NCBI GenBank assembly: GCA_030652635.1
Contig: JAUSPW010000472.1
Location: 1-18,060 of the forward strand
Source: Pseudohongiella sp.
GTDB lineage: Bacteria > Pseudomonadota > Gammaproteobacteria > Pseudomonadales > Pseudohongiellaceae
Direction: 5' to 3'
DNA length: 18,060 bases
Position numbers and translations under genes: made by a program. A model generated the notes under the pieces. That model was not told where the DNA came from and ran no database searches. It saw nothing but the letters and a program-made list of their open reading frames with translations. Below are positions 6,254-12,829 of the stretch, one piece after another. Numbering within the stretch: the first letter of the stretch is position 1; each line of letters opens with the position of its first letter.

Positions 6254-6657
6254 AGATCTTCAATTTCCTGTCCGAAGTAATCAAACCCGTTACAGAGCTG
6301 ATCGACAACGTGCACACCAGCACGGATGAGAAGTTGCAACTGCGCGCCGAGTTCCTGCGGTTGCAAAATGCGGTCACCGAGCAGCTGCTGGATTACGAAA
6401 AGCAGATCCTGATATCTCAGACACAAATCATCACAGCCGAGGCCAATGGCCAAAGCTGGCTGCAGCGCTCCTGGCGCCCGATCACGATGCTGACCTTCCT
6501 GGTGCTGGTTGTGTGCGACAGCTTTGGCCTGCTCGCGTTCCGGCTATCTGAGGAGGCGTGGCAGCTGCTGCAGATCGGGCTGGGCGGCTATGTTGTCGGC
6601 AGGTCTGCCGAGAAGATCGCGCCGCAACTGAAGAACATGATGGGGGGAGAAAAATGA
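6250..6657 (+). CDS. Phage holin, 3TM (GTA_holin_3TM) type
   Basis: A 135-residue membrane protein whose start overlaps the endolysin stop (ATGA), giving tight lysis coupling. An N-terminal amphipathic helix (about 1-20) and a charged helical stretch (25-65) precede SWLQRSWRPITML (69-81), the hallmark entry into the membrane region. Hydrophobic segments follow at about 78-97 (TMLTFLVLVVCDSFGLLAF) and 103-118 (AWQLLQIGLGGYVVGRS), ending in the polar GRSAEKIAPQLKN tail. This is the usual form of the gene-transfer-agent/phage 3TM holin family. It should form holes in the inner membrane that let the endolysin reach the cell wall. Confidence 0.85.
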   Translation: MKIFNFLSEVIKPVTELIDNVHTSTDEKLQLRAEFLRLQNAVTEQLLDYEKQILISQTQIITAEANGQSWLQRSWRPITMLTFLVLVVCDSFGLLAFRLSEEAWQLLQIGLGGYVVGRSAEKIAPQLKNMMGGEK

Positions 6658-6688
6658 GCACACGTGACGGCTGTGTTGCCAGCGCCGT

Positions 6689-6709
6689 TGAGTCCTCAAA
6701 AAGGACTCA
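6689..6709. repeat. 8-bp inverted repeat in the gap after the holin gene
   Basis: TGAGTCCT, a CAAAA loop and AGGACTCA form a perfect 8-bp stem. It lies in the 125-base stretch (6658-6782) between the holin stop and the end of the opposite-strand gene. No T-run follows on either strand, so a canonical terminator is not supported, although it sits where a terminator for the leftward gene would be expected. The rest of the stretch holds no gene I can support: a rightward frame from 6654 overlaps the holin stop but is antisense to the leftward gene for most of its length. Confidence 0.4.
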
Positions 6710-6782
6710 TTCGGGGCCGGCATGCATAAACAAAGATGAAAGGATATTCAGTAAGCATTACGCCAAGCGGCTTCGAGACCAG

Positions 6783-7019
6783 TTACGGCATGGATGCCAC
6801 TGCACTTGTCGTAAGTGCGGTAATTCTTTGCTCAACCATCTTTTCGAACGCAGACCCGCGCTCTCGTACGTCGGTAAGCTTTGGCAGACGCTCAATCAGA
6901 CCGTCATTCGCTTCTTTAATAAAGCCCGCAGGATCGCGGGCTCGGTAAGAGGTAATCATTAGTAAATGTGTGATCAGAAGCTCGTGCGCGAGCAACTGGG
7001 CATCTAGTTTGTCGTTCAT
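6783..7019 (-). CDS. Small hypothetical protein on the opposite strand (moron candidate)
   Basis: A 78-residue protein encoded against the surrounding late operon. Its ATG has a strong AAAGGAGAG site seven bases upstream, and the sequence has normal protein character: a helical N-terminus (MNDKLDAQLLAHELLITHLL), then DPAGFIKEANDGLIERL and a helical tail. I see no cysteines, membrane segment or known motif. A promoter-like sequence facing it lies at 7049-7077, and an 8-bp dyad covers its ribosome site. An isolated reverse gene with its own promoter inside a late operon is the classical form of a moron, a gene expressed from the prophage that often benefits the lysogen. The function is unknown. 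Competing rightward frames here have poor composition. Confidence 0.68.
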   Translation of the reverse strand: MNDKLDAQLLAHELLITHLLMITSYRARDPAGFIKEANDGLIERLPKLTDVRERGSAFEKMVEQRITALTTSAVASMP

Positions 7020-7021
7020 GT

Positions 7022-7047
7022 GGCTCTCCTTTCGTTGGTGGAGAGCC
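7022..7047. promoter_or_regulatory. 8-bp inverted repeat covering the ribosome site of the 7019 gene
   Basis: GGCTCTCC (7022-7029) and GGAGAGCC (7040-7047) form a perfect 8-bp inverted repeat with a 10-base spacer. On the minus strand the arm next to the ATG contains the GGAGAG ribosome site, so a transcript starting far enough upstream would fold it away. If transcription starts near 7042, as the -10-like box predicts, the 5' arm would be lost and the dyad would act instead as a DNA operator over the start site. Confidence 0.5.
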
Positions 7048-7048
7048 G

Positions 7049-7077
7049 ACTATAAGCAAAGGAGCAGCGTGTGGAAA
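7049..7077 (-). promoter_or_regulatory. Sigma-70-like promoter for the leftward 7019 gene
   Basis: On the minus strand TTTCCA (7077-7072, 4 of 6 matches to the -35 consensus) and TATAGT (7054-7049, 5 of 6 to the -10 consensus) are separated by 17 bases, the optimal spacing. The -35 box overlaps the start codon of the rightward gene at 7071. This would let the reverse gene be transcribed on its own, without the late operon. It is predicted by eye only. Confidence 0.4.
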
Positions 7078-7511
7078 CAGCTGACATATTAAAGATCATC
7101 GTCCCGATCATCCTGTTCACCCTGGGCGGTATCGCGGGTTTAGTGAAGTGGATCCTGATCCGTGAAACCGACAGCCAGCGCAAAGGTGAACAAGCGCAGC
7201 AGCAATACTGGGCAGCGGTGCACAAGAGTTTGGAGAAATTGGTTGAGGATCTGAGCCAGCAATTTCACACACACAAAAGCGAGCTGACGCAGCGGGTGGA
7301 TCGCTCTGACGCACGGATTCAGGACGTTGATCGGCGCCTGCAGGAGTTTCGCGAACTGGTGGCTGGTGAGTACATCAAGCGAGACGACTGGCTGGAGCAC
7401 GCGGTGAACCTGGAGCGTAAGGTTGATCAACTGCGCAACGATTTCAACAAAGAAATTAAAGATCTCATTAAAGCGATAGCAAATTGGAGAACAACACATG
7501 GGGCTGACTGA
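7071..7511 (+). CDS. DUF2730-like membrane-anchored coiled-coil protein
   Basis: A 146-residue protein starting at GTG, with AAAGGAG six bases upstream. Residues about 5-28 (DILKIIVPIILFTLGGIAGL) form one membrane segment. The rest, to about 140, is a long charged helical region (KSLEKLVEDLSQQFHTHKSE, ELTQRVDRSDARIQDVDRRL) typical of coiled coils. Small proteins of this shape (DUF2730 and relatives) lie between the lysis and terminase genes in Mu-like phages. Their role is not settled; a spanin-like or lysis accessory role is possible, but there is no lipobox. The 3' end overlaps the next gene by 14 bases. Confidence 0.72.
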   Translation: METADILKIIVPIILFTLGGIAGLVKWILIRETDSQRKGEQAQQQYWAAVHKSLEKLVEDLSQQFHTHKSELTQRVDRSDARIQDVDRRLQEFRELVAGEYIKRDDWLEHAVNLERKVDQLRNDFNKEIKDLIKAIANWRTTHGAD

Positions 7512-7809
7512 TCTGGAAACCCAACGCGATCGGCTGCGCCGTTTGCGCATCTTGCAGGTGCTTCAACAAAATCGACCCGAGCCGGTTGGCGATGGGCTGA
7601 TTGGCCGTTGCCTGCGTGACGATATCGATCTTGGGTTTACCCAGGCCAACATCCGAACCAGCATTGACTACTTGGCCGAGCGCGGTCTGGTCGCGATCAC
7701 CCTGCGCACAACCGAGCGCTGGATTGCAAAAATCAGTGCCAATGGTGTGGATTTTCTCCAGGGCGTTGGTGCCAAAATTGATGGCGTTGCCCACCCCGAG
7801 GAGTTCTGA
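7498..7809 (+). CDS. VpaChn25_0724-type phage winged-helix protein
   Basis: A 103-residue protein that follows the pattern of the VpaChn25_0724 family of Mu-like phages: a basic first helix (RLRRLRILQVLQQN, about 12-25), a middle helix-turn-helix (GLIGRCLRDDI, then TQANIRTSIDYLAERGLVAI) and a hydrophobic wing (TTERWIAKISANGVDFLQG). The C-terminus GVAHPEEF corresponds to the family's usual '.GV.RP.' ending. The fold suggests DNA binding, possibly in packaging or late control, but I know of no proven role. The ATG has TTGGAG upstream and the gene is embedded in the packaging operon. Confidence 0.75.
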   Translation: MGLTDLETQRDRLRRLRILQVLQQNRPEPVGDGLIGRCLRDDIDLGFTQANIRTSIDYLAERGLVAITLRTTERWIAKISANGVDFLQGVGAKIDGVAHPEEF

Positions 7810-7811
7810 GC

Positions 7812-8375
7812 ATGCCCGCGGTGAGCAAGATCCAGCAGCTGCCTGTTGAGGTCAAAGCCTGGCTTGATTCGCAGCTCGTGGCCAACGCGTTTGGTAACTA
7901 CGACGATCTGACTGCGCAGCTCAACGCGAAGCTCGCAAACCATGAACTGGAGATGACCGTCAGTCGATCGGGCCTGGGTATCTACGGCAAAACCCTCAAA
8001 GATCGCATCGAAAAAATCCGCTCCAGCACCGCGGCTGCAAAACTGCTCAACGAGACCATGGACGATGAAGGCGATGCACTGGGCATGGCCAACGTTGCCA
8101 TGGCGCAGGACCTGATTTTCCAGCTCATGAACAAGTACGATGCAGACGACACTGAGAAGCCTGTCAACATCAAAGAAATCTCCACCTTGTTCCGGGCACT
8201 CGGCAATATCAGCCGAGCCTCTTTACCTCAAAAGCAGTGGGCCAAAAAAGTACGCGAAGAGCTGGCTCGCAAGACTGCAGAAGCGATCAGCGAGATCCAG
8301 GCAGAAGCTGGCCTGTCTGATCAGCAGTTTGAACGCGTGCGTGCCAAATTCCTTGGCATAAAAATCGATGGCTAA
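7812..8375 (+). CDS. terS: DUF3486 family protein, probable small terminase subunit
   Basis: A 187-residue protein matching the DUF3486/Mu gp27 pattern: IQQLPVEVKAWLDSQL (about 7-22), NYDDLTAQLNAKL with an HTH-like turn, then SRSGLGIYGKTLKDR (51-65), the conserved 'S.SaLgRYg' segment. The rest is helical, suited to oligomerisation. It lies directly before the large terminase and overlaps it by 8 bases (ATGGCTAA), as expected for a small subunit that recognises phage DNA and recruits the motor. The ATG has GAGGAG eight bases upstream. The assignment as small terminase comes from family and position. Confidence 0.83.
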   Translation: MPAVSKIQQLPVEVKAWLDSQLVANAFGNYDDLTAQLNAKLANHELEMTVSRSGLGIYGKTLKDRIEKIRSSTAAAKLLNETMDDEGDALGMANVAMAQDLIFQLMNKYDADDTEKPVNIKEISTLFRALGNISRASLPQKQWAKKVREELARKTAEAISEIQAEAGLSDQQFERVRAKFLGIKIDG

Positions 8376-9951
8376 CTTGAATGCTCAACAAGAAAAAGAA
8401 CTGTTGGATCAGGTAAAGGACATCCAGCGTGAGCGCGTGGGCCAGTTCAAAGCGTCCTCCGTGCCGGATGTGCTACTGCCTTACCAAAAGGAATGGCATG
8501 CAGATCAAAGCCCCGTTCGTATCTTGGTCAAATCCCGACGTATTGGTGGCACATGGGGCTGCCTGGCTGCAGAGGCCACGCTCGAAGCGGCGCACCGCGG
8601 CGGCATGAATCAGTATTACGTGGGTTACAACAAAGAGATGGCTGCAGAGTTCATCGGTGATTGCGCCAGTTTCGCCAAAGCGTATCAAGTTGTCGCCTCT
8701 GAAATTTCCGTGTCGCTGGACAAGTCGGTCATTGATGACGAAGACAAAGACATCCTGCGATATCGCATCCGCATGGCCTCGGGTCATGAGATCGTGGCGC
8801 TGTCCAGTAAGCCTTCCAACCTTCGTGGCCATCAAGGGCATGCGCGCCTGGATGAGGCGGCGTTCCATGACGATCTGCAGGCGCTGATCGACGCGGCCAT
8901 GGCGTTTCTGATCTGGGGCGGCCGCGTTGATATCTGCAGCACCCACTTTGGTGATGGCAACCCGTTTAATCAAATCGTGCGCGAAGTCGAAGCCGGCAAA
9001 CTGAAATACTCAGTGCACAAGGTGACCTTTGACCAGGCACTGGAGCAAGGTTTCTACCAGCGCATTTGCCTGGTGAAAGGCGAAGTCTGGACACTGGAAA
9101 AACAGCGCGCCTTTCGTGATCAGATTTATGCACTGTATGGCACCGCGGCTGACGAAGAACTTGGATGTATTCCCTCAGCAGGATCCGGCGCGTATTTCAC
9201 CCGTACCTTAATTGAGCAATGCCAGGACGAGACCATCCCGGTGGTTCGTTTTGCCAAAAAGCCAGAGTGGGTCACCGATCCGCAGCGCATTGAGCAGACC
9301 GAGATTTGGTGTGAAGAGGTGCTGCGCCCACTGATCGATAACATGGACATGGGTCAGCGCAGTGTGTACGGCCAGGACTTTGGCCGCGATGGTGACTTGT
9401 CTGTCATCCGCATTATGCAGGCCAATGGGGCCCGGCGCTGGCGAGTCGCATTTGACCTGGAACTCCGCAAAATTCCCTTTGATGTGCAGCGTTACATCAT
9501 GCACTTCATCATCGATCGTTTGCCTTTGTTTCATCATGCCAAATTCGATGCGCGCGGTAACGGCCAGTCTCATGCTGAGGCCGCGCTGCAGGAATACGGT
9601 GAGCAACGCATCGACTGCGTGATGGCGAGTCCCAAGTGGTACAACGAGTTTTTTCCCAAATACAAATCGGCGTATGAAGATCGCACGATCATTGTCCCCA
9701 AAAGCGAGGATGCGATTGCCGATCACCGCCGAGTTGTATTGCACCAGGGCAGTCCAAAAATGTCAGACGGCCGTGATCGTGGCAGTGATGGTTTATACCG
9801 CCACGGCGATGTGGCCATTGCCGGCGTGATGTCCTACGCCGCCGCGCTGGAGGAGAGCGAACCAGCAGCTGGCAGCACAGTCGATGTAGATCCGATGCAG
9901 ACACTGCCAACACGCATGGAGTCACGGCGAAGAACAACGATGTGGCGCTAA
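8368..9951 (+). CDS. terL: Terminase large subunit (packaging ATPase and nuclease)
   Basis: A 527-residue motor protein of the Mu gp28 type. The ATPase half shows an adenine/entry motif near LPYQKEWHAD (37-46), a variant Walker A at K55-T62 (KSRRIGGT) and a Walker B at HARLDEAAF (158-166) with D162 and E163. WGGRVDICSTHFG (183-195) is the coupling motif (motif III). The nuclease half has the RNase H-like acidic residues D337 (YGQDFGRDGD), D394 (AKFDARGNG) and D481 (YRHGDVAIA). It should bind the prohead at the portal and pump DNA; in Mu-like phages it cuts host-flanked DNA headful by headful. The length is normal for the family and it appears intact. It starts within the small terminase stop, which suggests coupled translation. 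Confidence 0.93.
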   Translation: MANLNAQQEKELLDQVKDIQRERVGQFKASSVPDVLLPYQKEWHADQSPVRILVKSRRIGGTWGCLAAEATLEAAHRGGMNQYYVGYNKEMAAEFIGDCASFAKAYQVVASEISVSLDKSVIDDEDKDILRYRIRMASGHEIVALSSKPSNLRGHQGHARLDEAAFHDDLQALIDAAMAFLIWGGRVDICSTHFGDGNPFNQIVREVEAGKLKYSVHKVTFDQALEQGFYQRICLVKGEVWTLEKQRAFRDQIYALYGTAADEELGCIPSAGSGAYFTRTLIEQCQDETIPVVRFAKKPEWVTDPQRIEQTEIWCEEVLRPLIDNMDMGQRSVYGQDFGRDGDLSVIRIMQANGARRWRVAFDLELRKIPFDVQRYIMHFIIDRLPLFHHAKFDARGNGQSHAEAALQEYGEQRIDCVMASPKWYNEFFPKYKSAYEDRTIIVPKSEDAIADHRRVVLHQGSPKMSDGRDRGSDGLYRHGDVAIAGVMSYAAALEESEPAAGSTVDVDPMQTLPTRMESRRRTTMWR

Positions 9952-10072
9952 AAATACGAGGCCCTGAGAGGCCCTATACGGCGTTTTAGGCTGACCCGGT
10001 ACATTGACGTCAGAAAGTTTGTAAAAACGGCACGAATCTATTCATGAATACAACCATCGCGAGATTAAAACC
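9952..10072. other. Intergenic gap between terminase and portal genes
   Basis: A 121-base gap, unusual in this otherwise tightly packed operon. It holds a tandem repeat of GAGGCCCT (9958-9965 and 9968-9975), the palindrome TGACGTCA (10005-10012, within ATTGACGTCA) and the palindrome ATTCATGAAT (10040-10049). I see no ORF. TTGACG could be a -35 box, but no good -10 follows at normal spacing. It does not contain the 24-bp late element. Confidence 0.4.
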
Positions 10073-11482
10073 ATGAGCGGCATTGCACAGGCAGATGATG
10101 ACAACATGGTCGCTGATCAGGCCCAAAACTTTGTTGAGGCGGCAGGATCCAGTATCGATTCGGATGAATCACAGTGGCGCCCGTTGTCAGGTAACAACGA
10201 TCGCGACCTGGAGCCAATGAAGCAGGACCGGATGCAAAAGCTCGCGAAGTTTTTGTGGGAATCGAACCTGCTGGCAGATCGCATTATTGAGTTACCGCTG
10301 GCGTTTATTTTGAGCGACGGTGTGCGCTTGACGGTGCCGGATCCGGAAGCACAAAAAATCATCAACCGGTTCTGGTATGACCCGATCAACAAGATGGATT
10401 TGTCACTGGAGGAGTACGCACGCGAGCTGGCACTTTTTGGTGAGCAGTGCTACCCGACGTTCGTGAACAAGGTCAACGGCCATGTGCGCCTTGGTTATCT
10501 GGATCCGGCTGAGATTGATCAGGTGATTACCGATCCGGACAACAAGCGTCAACCCATTGGTGTGCAGACCAAACGCGACAAAGCCGGCAATGTGCGCAAA
10601 TACAAAGTCATCATCAACGCAGATGAATCCGTGTTTGGCCCGCGCGCCAGGCGCAAACGAAAAACCTTTACCGATGGCGAGTGTTTTTACTTTCGCATCC
10701 GCGGCCTTGCCAGTGGCTCGCGTGGCCGCTCCGATCTGCTGCCTCAAATGGATTGGCTCGATGCCTATGACCAGTTCATGTTTGGCGAACTCGATCGCAA
10801 CAGTGGCCTGCGAGCATTTATCTGGGATGTGTTGATCAAAGGAGCCAGCCAGCCCGAGATTGACGAAAAGGCCAAAAGCATCCGCCTGCCGCAAAATGGT
10901 GGCGTGCGAGTGCACAACGAATCGGAGACCTGGACACCGCAAGTGCCGCAGATGAATGCAAGCGACACCAGTCAATCTGCTCGGCTATTTCGCAATCATG
11001 TTCTGGGTGGCGCAACAATCCCGGAGCATTGGTTTGGCGGTGGTGGGGATGTGAACCGCAGCACTGCCGGCGAAATGGATGAGCCAACATTTAAGATTCT
11101 GGCCTCTCGCCAGCGGCGCATCAAATACATGCTCGAAGAAATCGGCACCTATGTGCTACGCCAGTGGGCGGAAAAAACCGGCAAAGGCAACTTCGAAGAC
11201 AACCTTGAATTTTGGGTCACGTGTGAGTTGCCAGAAATGGTGCAGCGCGATACCACCAAATATGCATCCGCCATGCAGCAAGTTGTCACGGCCTGTGTGG
11301 CTGGCTTGACGGCAAAACTGATGACACGCGAGATGTGCATCGAGCTGATCGTGGCGACAGCGCGCCGCCTGGGTGTGGATAAAGAGCCCAAGCAGCTGCT
11401 AAAGGAAGTTGAGGAGATGATCAACAAGGCACTGCTCGATGACGTCGATCTGAAGGTTGGATTGAACGATGACCAACAGTGA
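10073..11482 (+). CDS. Phage portal protein
   Basis: A 469-residue protein that should form the dodecameric DNA gate of the prohead vertex. Position after the large terminase and before the minor head protein is standard. The sequence has portal character: an N-terminal clip-proximal region (RMQKLAKFLWESNLLADRII at 53-72), beta-rich middle (RLGYLDPAEIDQVITDPDN at 139-157), FRIRGLASGSRGRSDLLPQ (207-225), a long helix (DWLDAYDQFMFGELDRNSG) and C-terminal helical repeats (EPTFKILASRQRRIKYMLEE). It ends in an acidic stretch. It is closer in feel to siphovirus/SPP1-like portals than to Mu gp29 (DUF935), but I cannot settle that by eye. The ATG has only a weak GAGA site. The 3' end overlaps the next gene by 14 bases. 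Confidence 0.85.
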   Translation: MSGIAQADDDNMVADQAQNFVEAAGSSIDSDESQWRPLSGNNDRDLEPMKQDRMQKLAKFLWESNLLADRIIELPLAFILSDGVRLTVPDPEAQKIINRFWYDPINKMDLSLEEYARELALFGEQCYPTFVNKVNGHVRLGYLDPAEIDQVITDPDNKRQPIGVQTKRDKAGNVRKYKVIINADESVFGPRARRKRKTFTDGECFYFRIRGLASGSRGRSDLLPQMDWLDAYDQFMFGELDRNSGLRAFIWDVLIKGASQPEIDEKAKSIRLPQNGGVRVHNESETWTPQVPQMNASDTSQSARLFRNHVLGGATIPEHWFGGGGDVNRSTAGEMDEPTFKILASRQRRIKYMLEEIGTYVLRQWAEKTGKGNFEDNLEFWVTCELPEMVQRDTTKYASAMQQVVTACVAGLTAKLMTREMCIELIVATARRLGVDKEPKQLLKEVEEMINKALLDDVDLKVGLNDDQQ

Positions 11483-12311
11483 GCGGCGCAAGGCATTTAA
11501 CAAGGCACTGCGAAAAGCCATCGCTGACTATGAGAATCAGACGGCTGAATCGTTGCTGGCACTGAATGCGATTTTGAACAGTGCGCGTGAGCAGATTGTA
11601 TTTCGACTGCGCCGAAGCCCCTCCGACTATGACCTGTATTTGCTGCCCGCGCTGGAGGCGCAAATCGGCGCGATCATGACAGGTGTCAGTCGGCAGAGCG
11701 TGAGCGTTGCTCAGCAGGCACTGGCCTCTGGCTGGTTAGCCGGCGAGCTGATCGTTGATGCGCCGCTCTCAGCTGCCGGTGTGGCAATCAATGGCATAGC
11801 GCCTGCGATTGACACACGCCAGCTGCTGGCCCTTCAGCATGTGACCACCAACAAGATACAAGGTGTCACCAGCGCCATGGCCACCAACATCAACACACAG
11901 TTGGGTCTGGTGATGATGGGTGTGCAATCGTCAGACACGGCGGTCACTGTGATCACCAATATACTGGATGAAACTGATCGTGGCCGCGCGCTGGGCATCT
12001 TGCGTACTGAGATCAGCCGCGCCAACTCCATCGCCTCACACCTTCGCAAACTCTCTGCTGCAACAGTGGTGCCGGGGATGCAGAAGCAGTGGCGCCGATC
12101 CGGCCGTAAACATCCACGGGCATCACACAGTTTTGCTGATGGCCAGGTGCAAGATATGGATAAGCCGTTTATGATCGGGGGTGTGCCTATGATGCACCCG
12201 CATGATCCGGCCGCACCCATAGGCGAGGTAATCAATTGCGGTTGCCAGGCGCTGCCCTACATGAAGAGCTGGACCATGTCCCGCCCCGGCGCCATTGAAG
12301 ACGCCACCTGA
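11469..12311 (+). CDS. Minor head/head morphogenesis protein (Mu F/SPP1 gp7-like)
   Basis: A 280-residue protein with the C-terminal hallmark of the Phage_Mu_F domain: TEISRANS (180-187), QKQWRRSG (205-212), HPRASHSFADGQ (215-226) and VINCGCQ (254-260). The N-terminal two thirds are helical with many small residues. Family members sit inside the prohead near the portal, and some enter the cell with the DNA. It follows the portal with a 14-base overlap, so the two are translated together. It is the last gene before the second 24-bp element, so it probably ends this transcription unit. No clear terminator is visible after it. Confidence 0.82.
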   Translation: MTNSERRKAFNKALRKAIADYENQTAESLLALNAILNSAREQIVFRLRRSPSDYDLYLLPALEAQIGAIMTGVSRQSVSVAQQALASGWLAGELIVDAPLSAAGVAINGIAPAIDTRQLLALQHVTTNKIQGVTSAMATNINTQLGLVMMGVQSSDTAVTVITNILDETDRGRALGILRTEISRANSIASHLRKLSAATVVPGMQKQWRRSGRKHPRASHSFADGQVQDMDKPFMIGGVPMMHPHDPAAPIGEVINCGCQALPYMKSWTMSRPGAIEDAT

Positions 12312-12333
12312 ACCCTGCCCCTGCTTTCACTCA

Positions 12334-12357
12334 ATTTCCTAACTTAGGTTAAAAGCC
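12334..12357 (+). repeat. Late-unit repeat element, copy 2
   Basis: ATTT, then C, then the 19-base core CTAACTTAGGTTAAAAGCC: identical to the copy at 5634-5657 except for one base. It lies in the 113-base gap between the minor head gene and the Ala-rich gene, 67 bases before that gene's ATG. The gap also holds a T-tract (CTTTTTTTG near 12398-12406) that is not preceded by a clear stem. Two intergenic copies 6.7 kb apart, each heading a late gene block, argue for a shared control signal. Confidence 0.7.
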
Positions 12358-12424
12358 CCGCCAACCGTGCCTTGGCTACTCTGCATTCGTCGAATCTTTT
12401 TTTGTTCCTGACGGAGAGCAGCCA

Positions 12425-12829
12425 ATGAGTAAGCCCCTGAAAAAAACTGCCACTGCGGCGACCATCGCGATTGCGCTGGGCGCGGCAAATACCGACGTCG
12501 GCGCTGCTGCTGAGACATTACAAAACACAGCTGCTGACACCTCAGCGCCTACCCCAGGCGAGACCTCGGCACAAGGTGCCACCTCAACCGAAAACACCAC
12601 TGAATCCGGTACTGAAGAAGCTGCAGTAGTGCGCGCTGCTCAGTTTGCGGGTGTTGCGGTTGACCAGGTCTATGCGTTTCGCGAATTGCCCGATAACCGC
12701 TTTGTTGTTGTTACCCGCTCAGGCCGAAAGATTGACCAGACCCCGGCAGAGCGAGCACAGGCAGCACGTCAGGCCGCCGCTGAAGCCGCTGCAAAAGCAG
12801 CACAAAAAACTGCTAAGGCAGCGCGTTAA
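12425..12829 (+). CDS. Ala-rich phage protein of unknown function
   Basis: A 134-residue protein with GGAGAG nine bases before the ATG. Three parts are visible: an N-terminal Ala-rich segment (residues 8-29, ATAATIAIALGAANTDVGAA), a low-complexity Thr/Ser/Glu linker (33-63), a short folded-looking middle (VDQVYAFRELPDNRFVVVTR, about 78-97) and an Ala/Lys-rich helical tail. The N-terminus is not hydrophobic enough for a confident signal peptide. It overlaps the protease-capsid gene by one base (TAATG), so translation is coupled. Position suggests a head protein (decoration or assembly aid), but no family is recognised. The middle segment could be an adhesion-like beta fold; that is speculative. 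Confidence 0.65.
   Translation: MSKPLKKTATAATIAIALGAANTDVGAAAETLQNTAADTSAPTPGETSAQGATSTENTTESGTEEAAVVRAAQFAGVAVDQVYAFRELPDNRFVVVTRSGRKIDQTPAERAQAARQAAAEAAAKAAQKTAKAAR

Noticed and set aside
6654..6962. Rightward frame starting in the holin stop (ATGA), 102 codons, with a cysteine-rich patch (CHCTCRKC)
   Set aside because: It lies mostly antisense to the 6783-7019 gene, which has a much better ribosome site and composition. The ATGA overlap alone is weak evidence, and the cysteine pattern is likely a by-product of the opposite strand.
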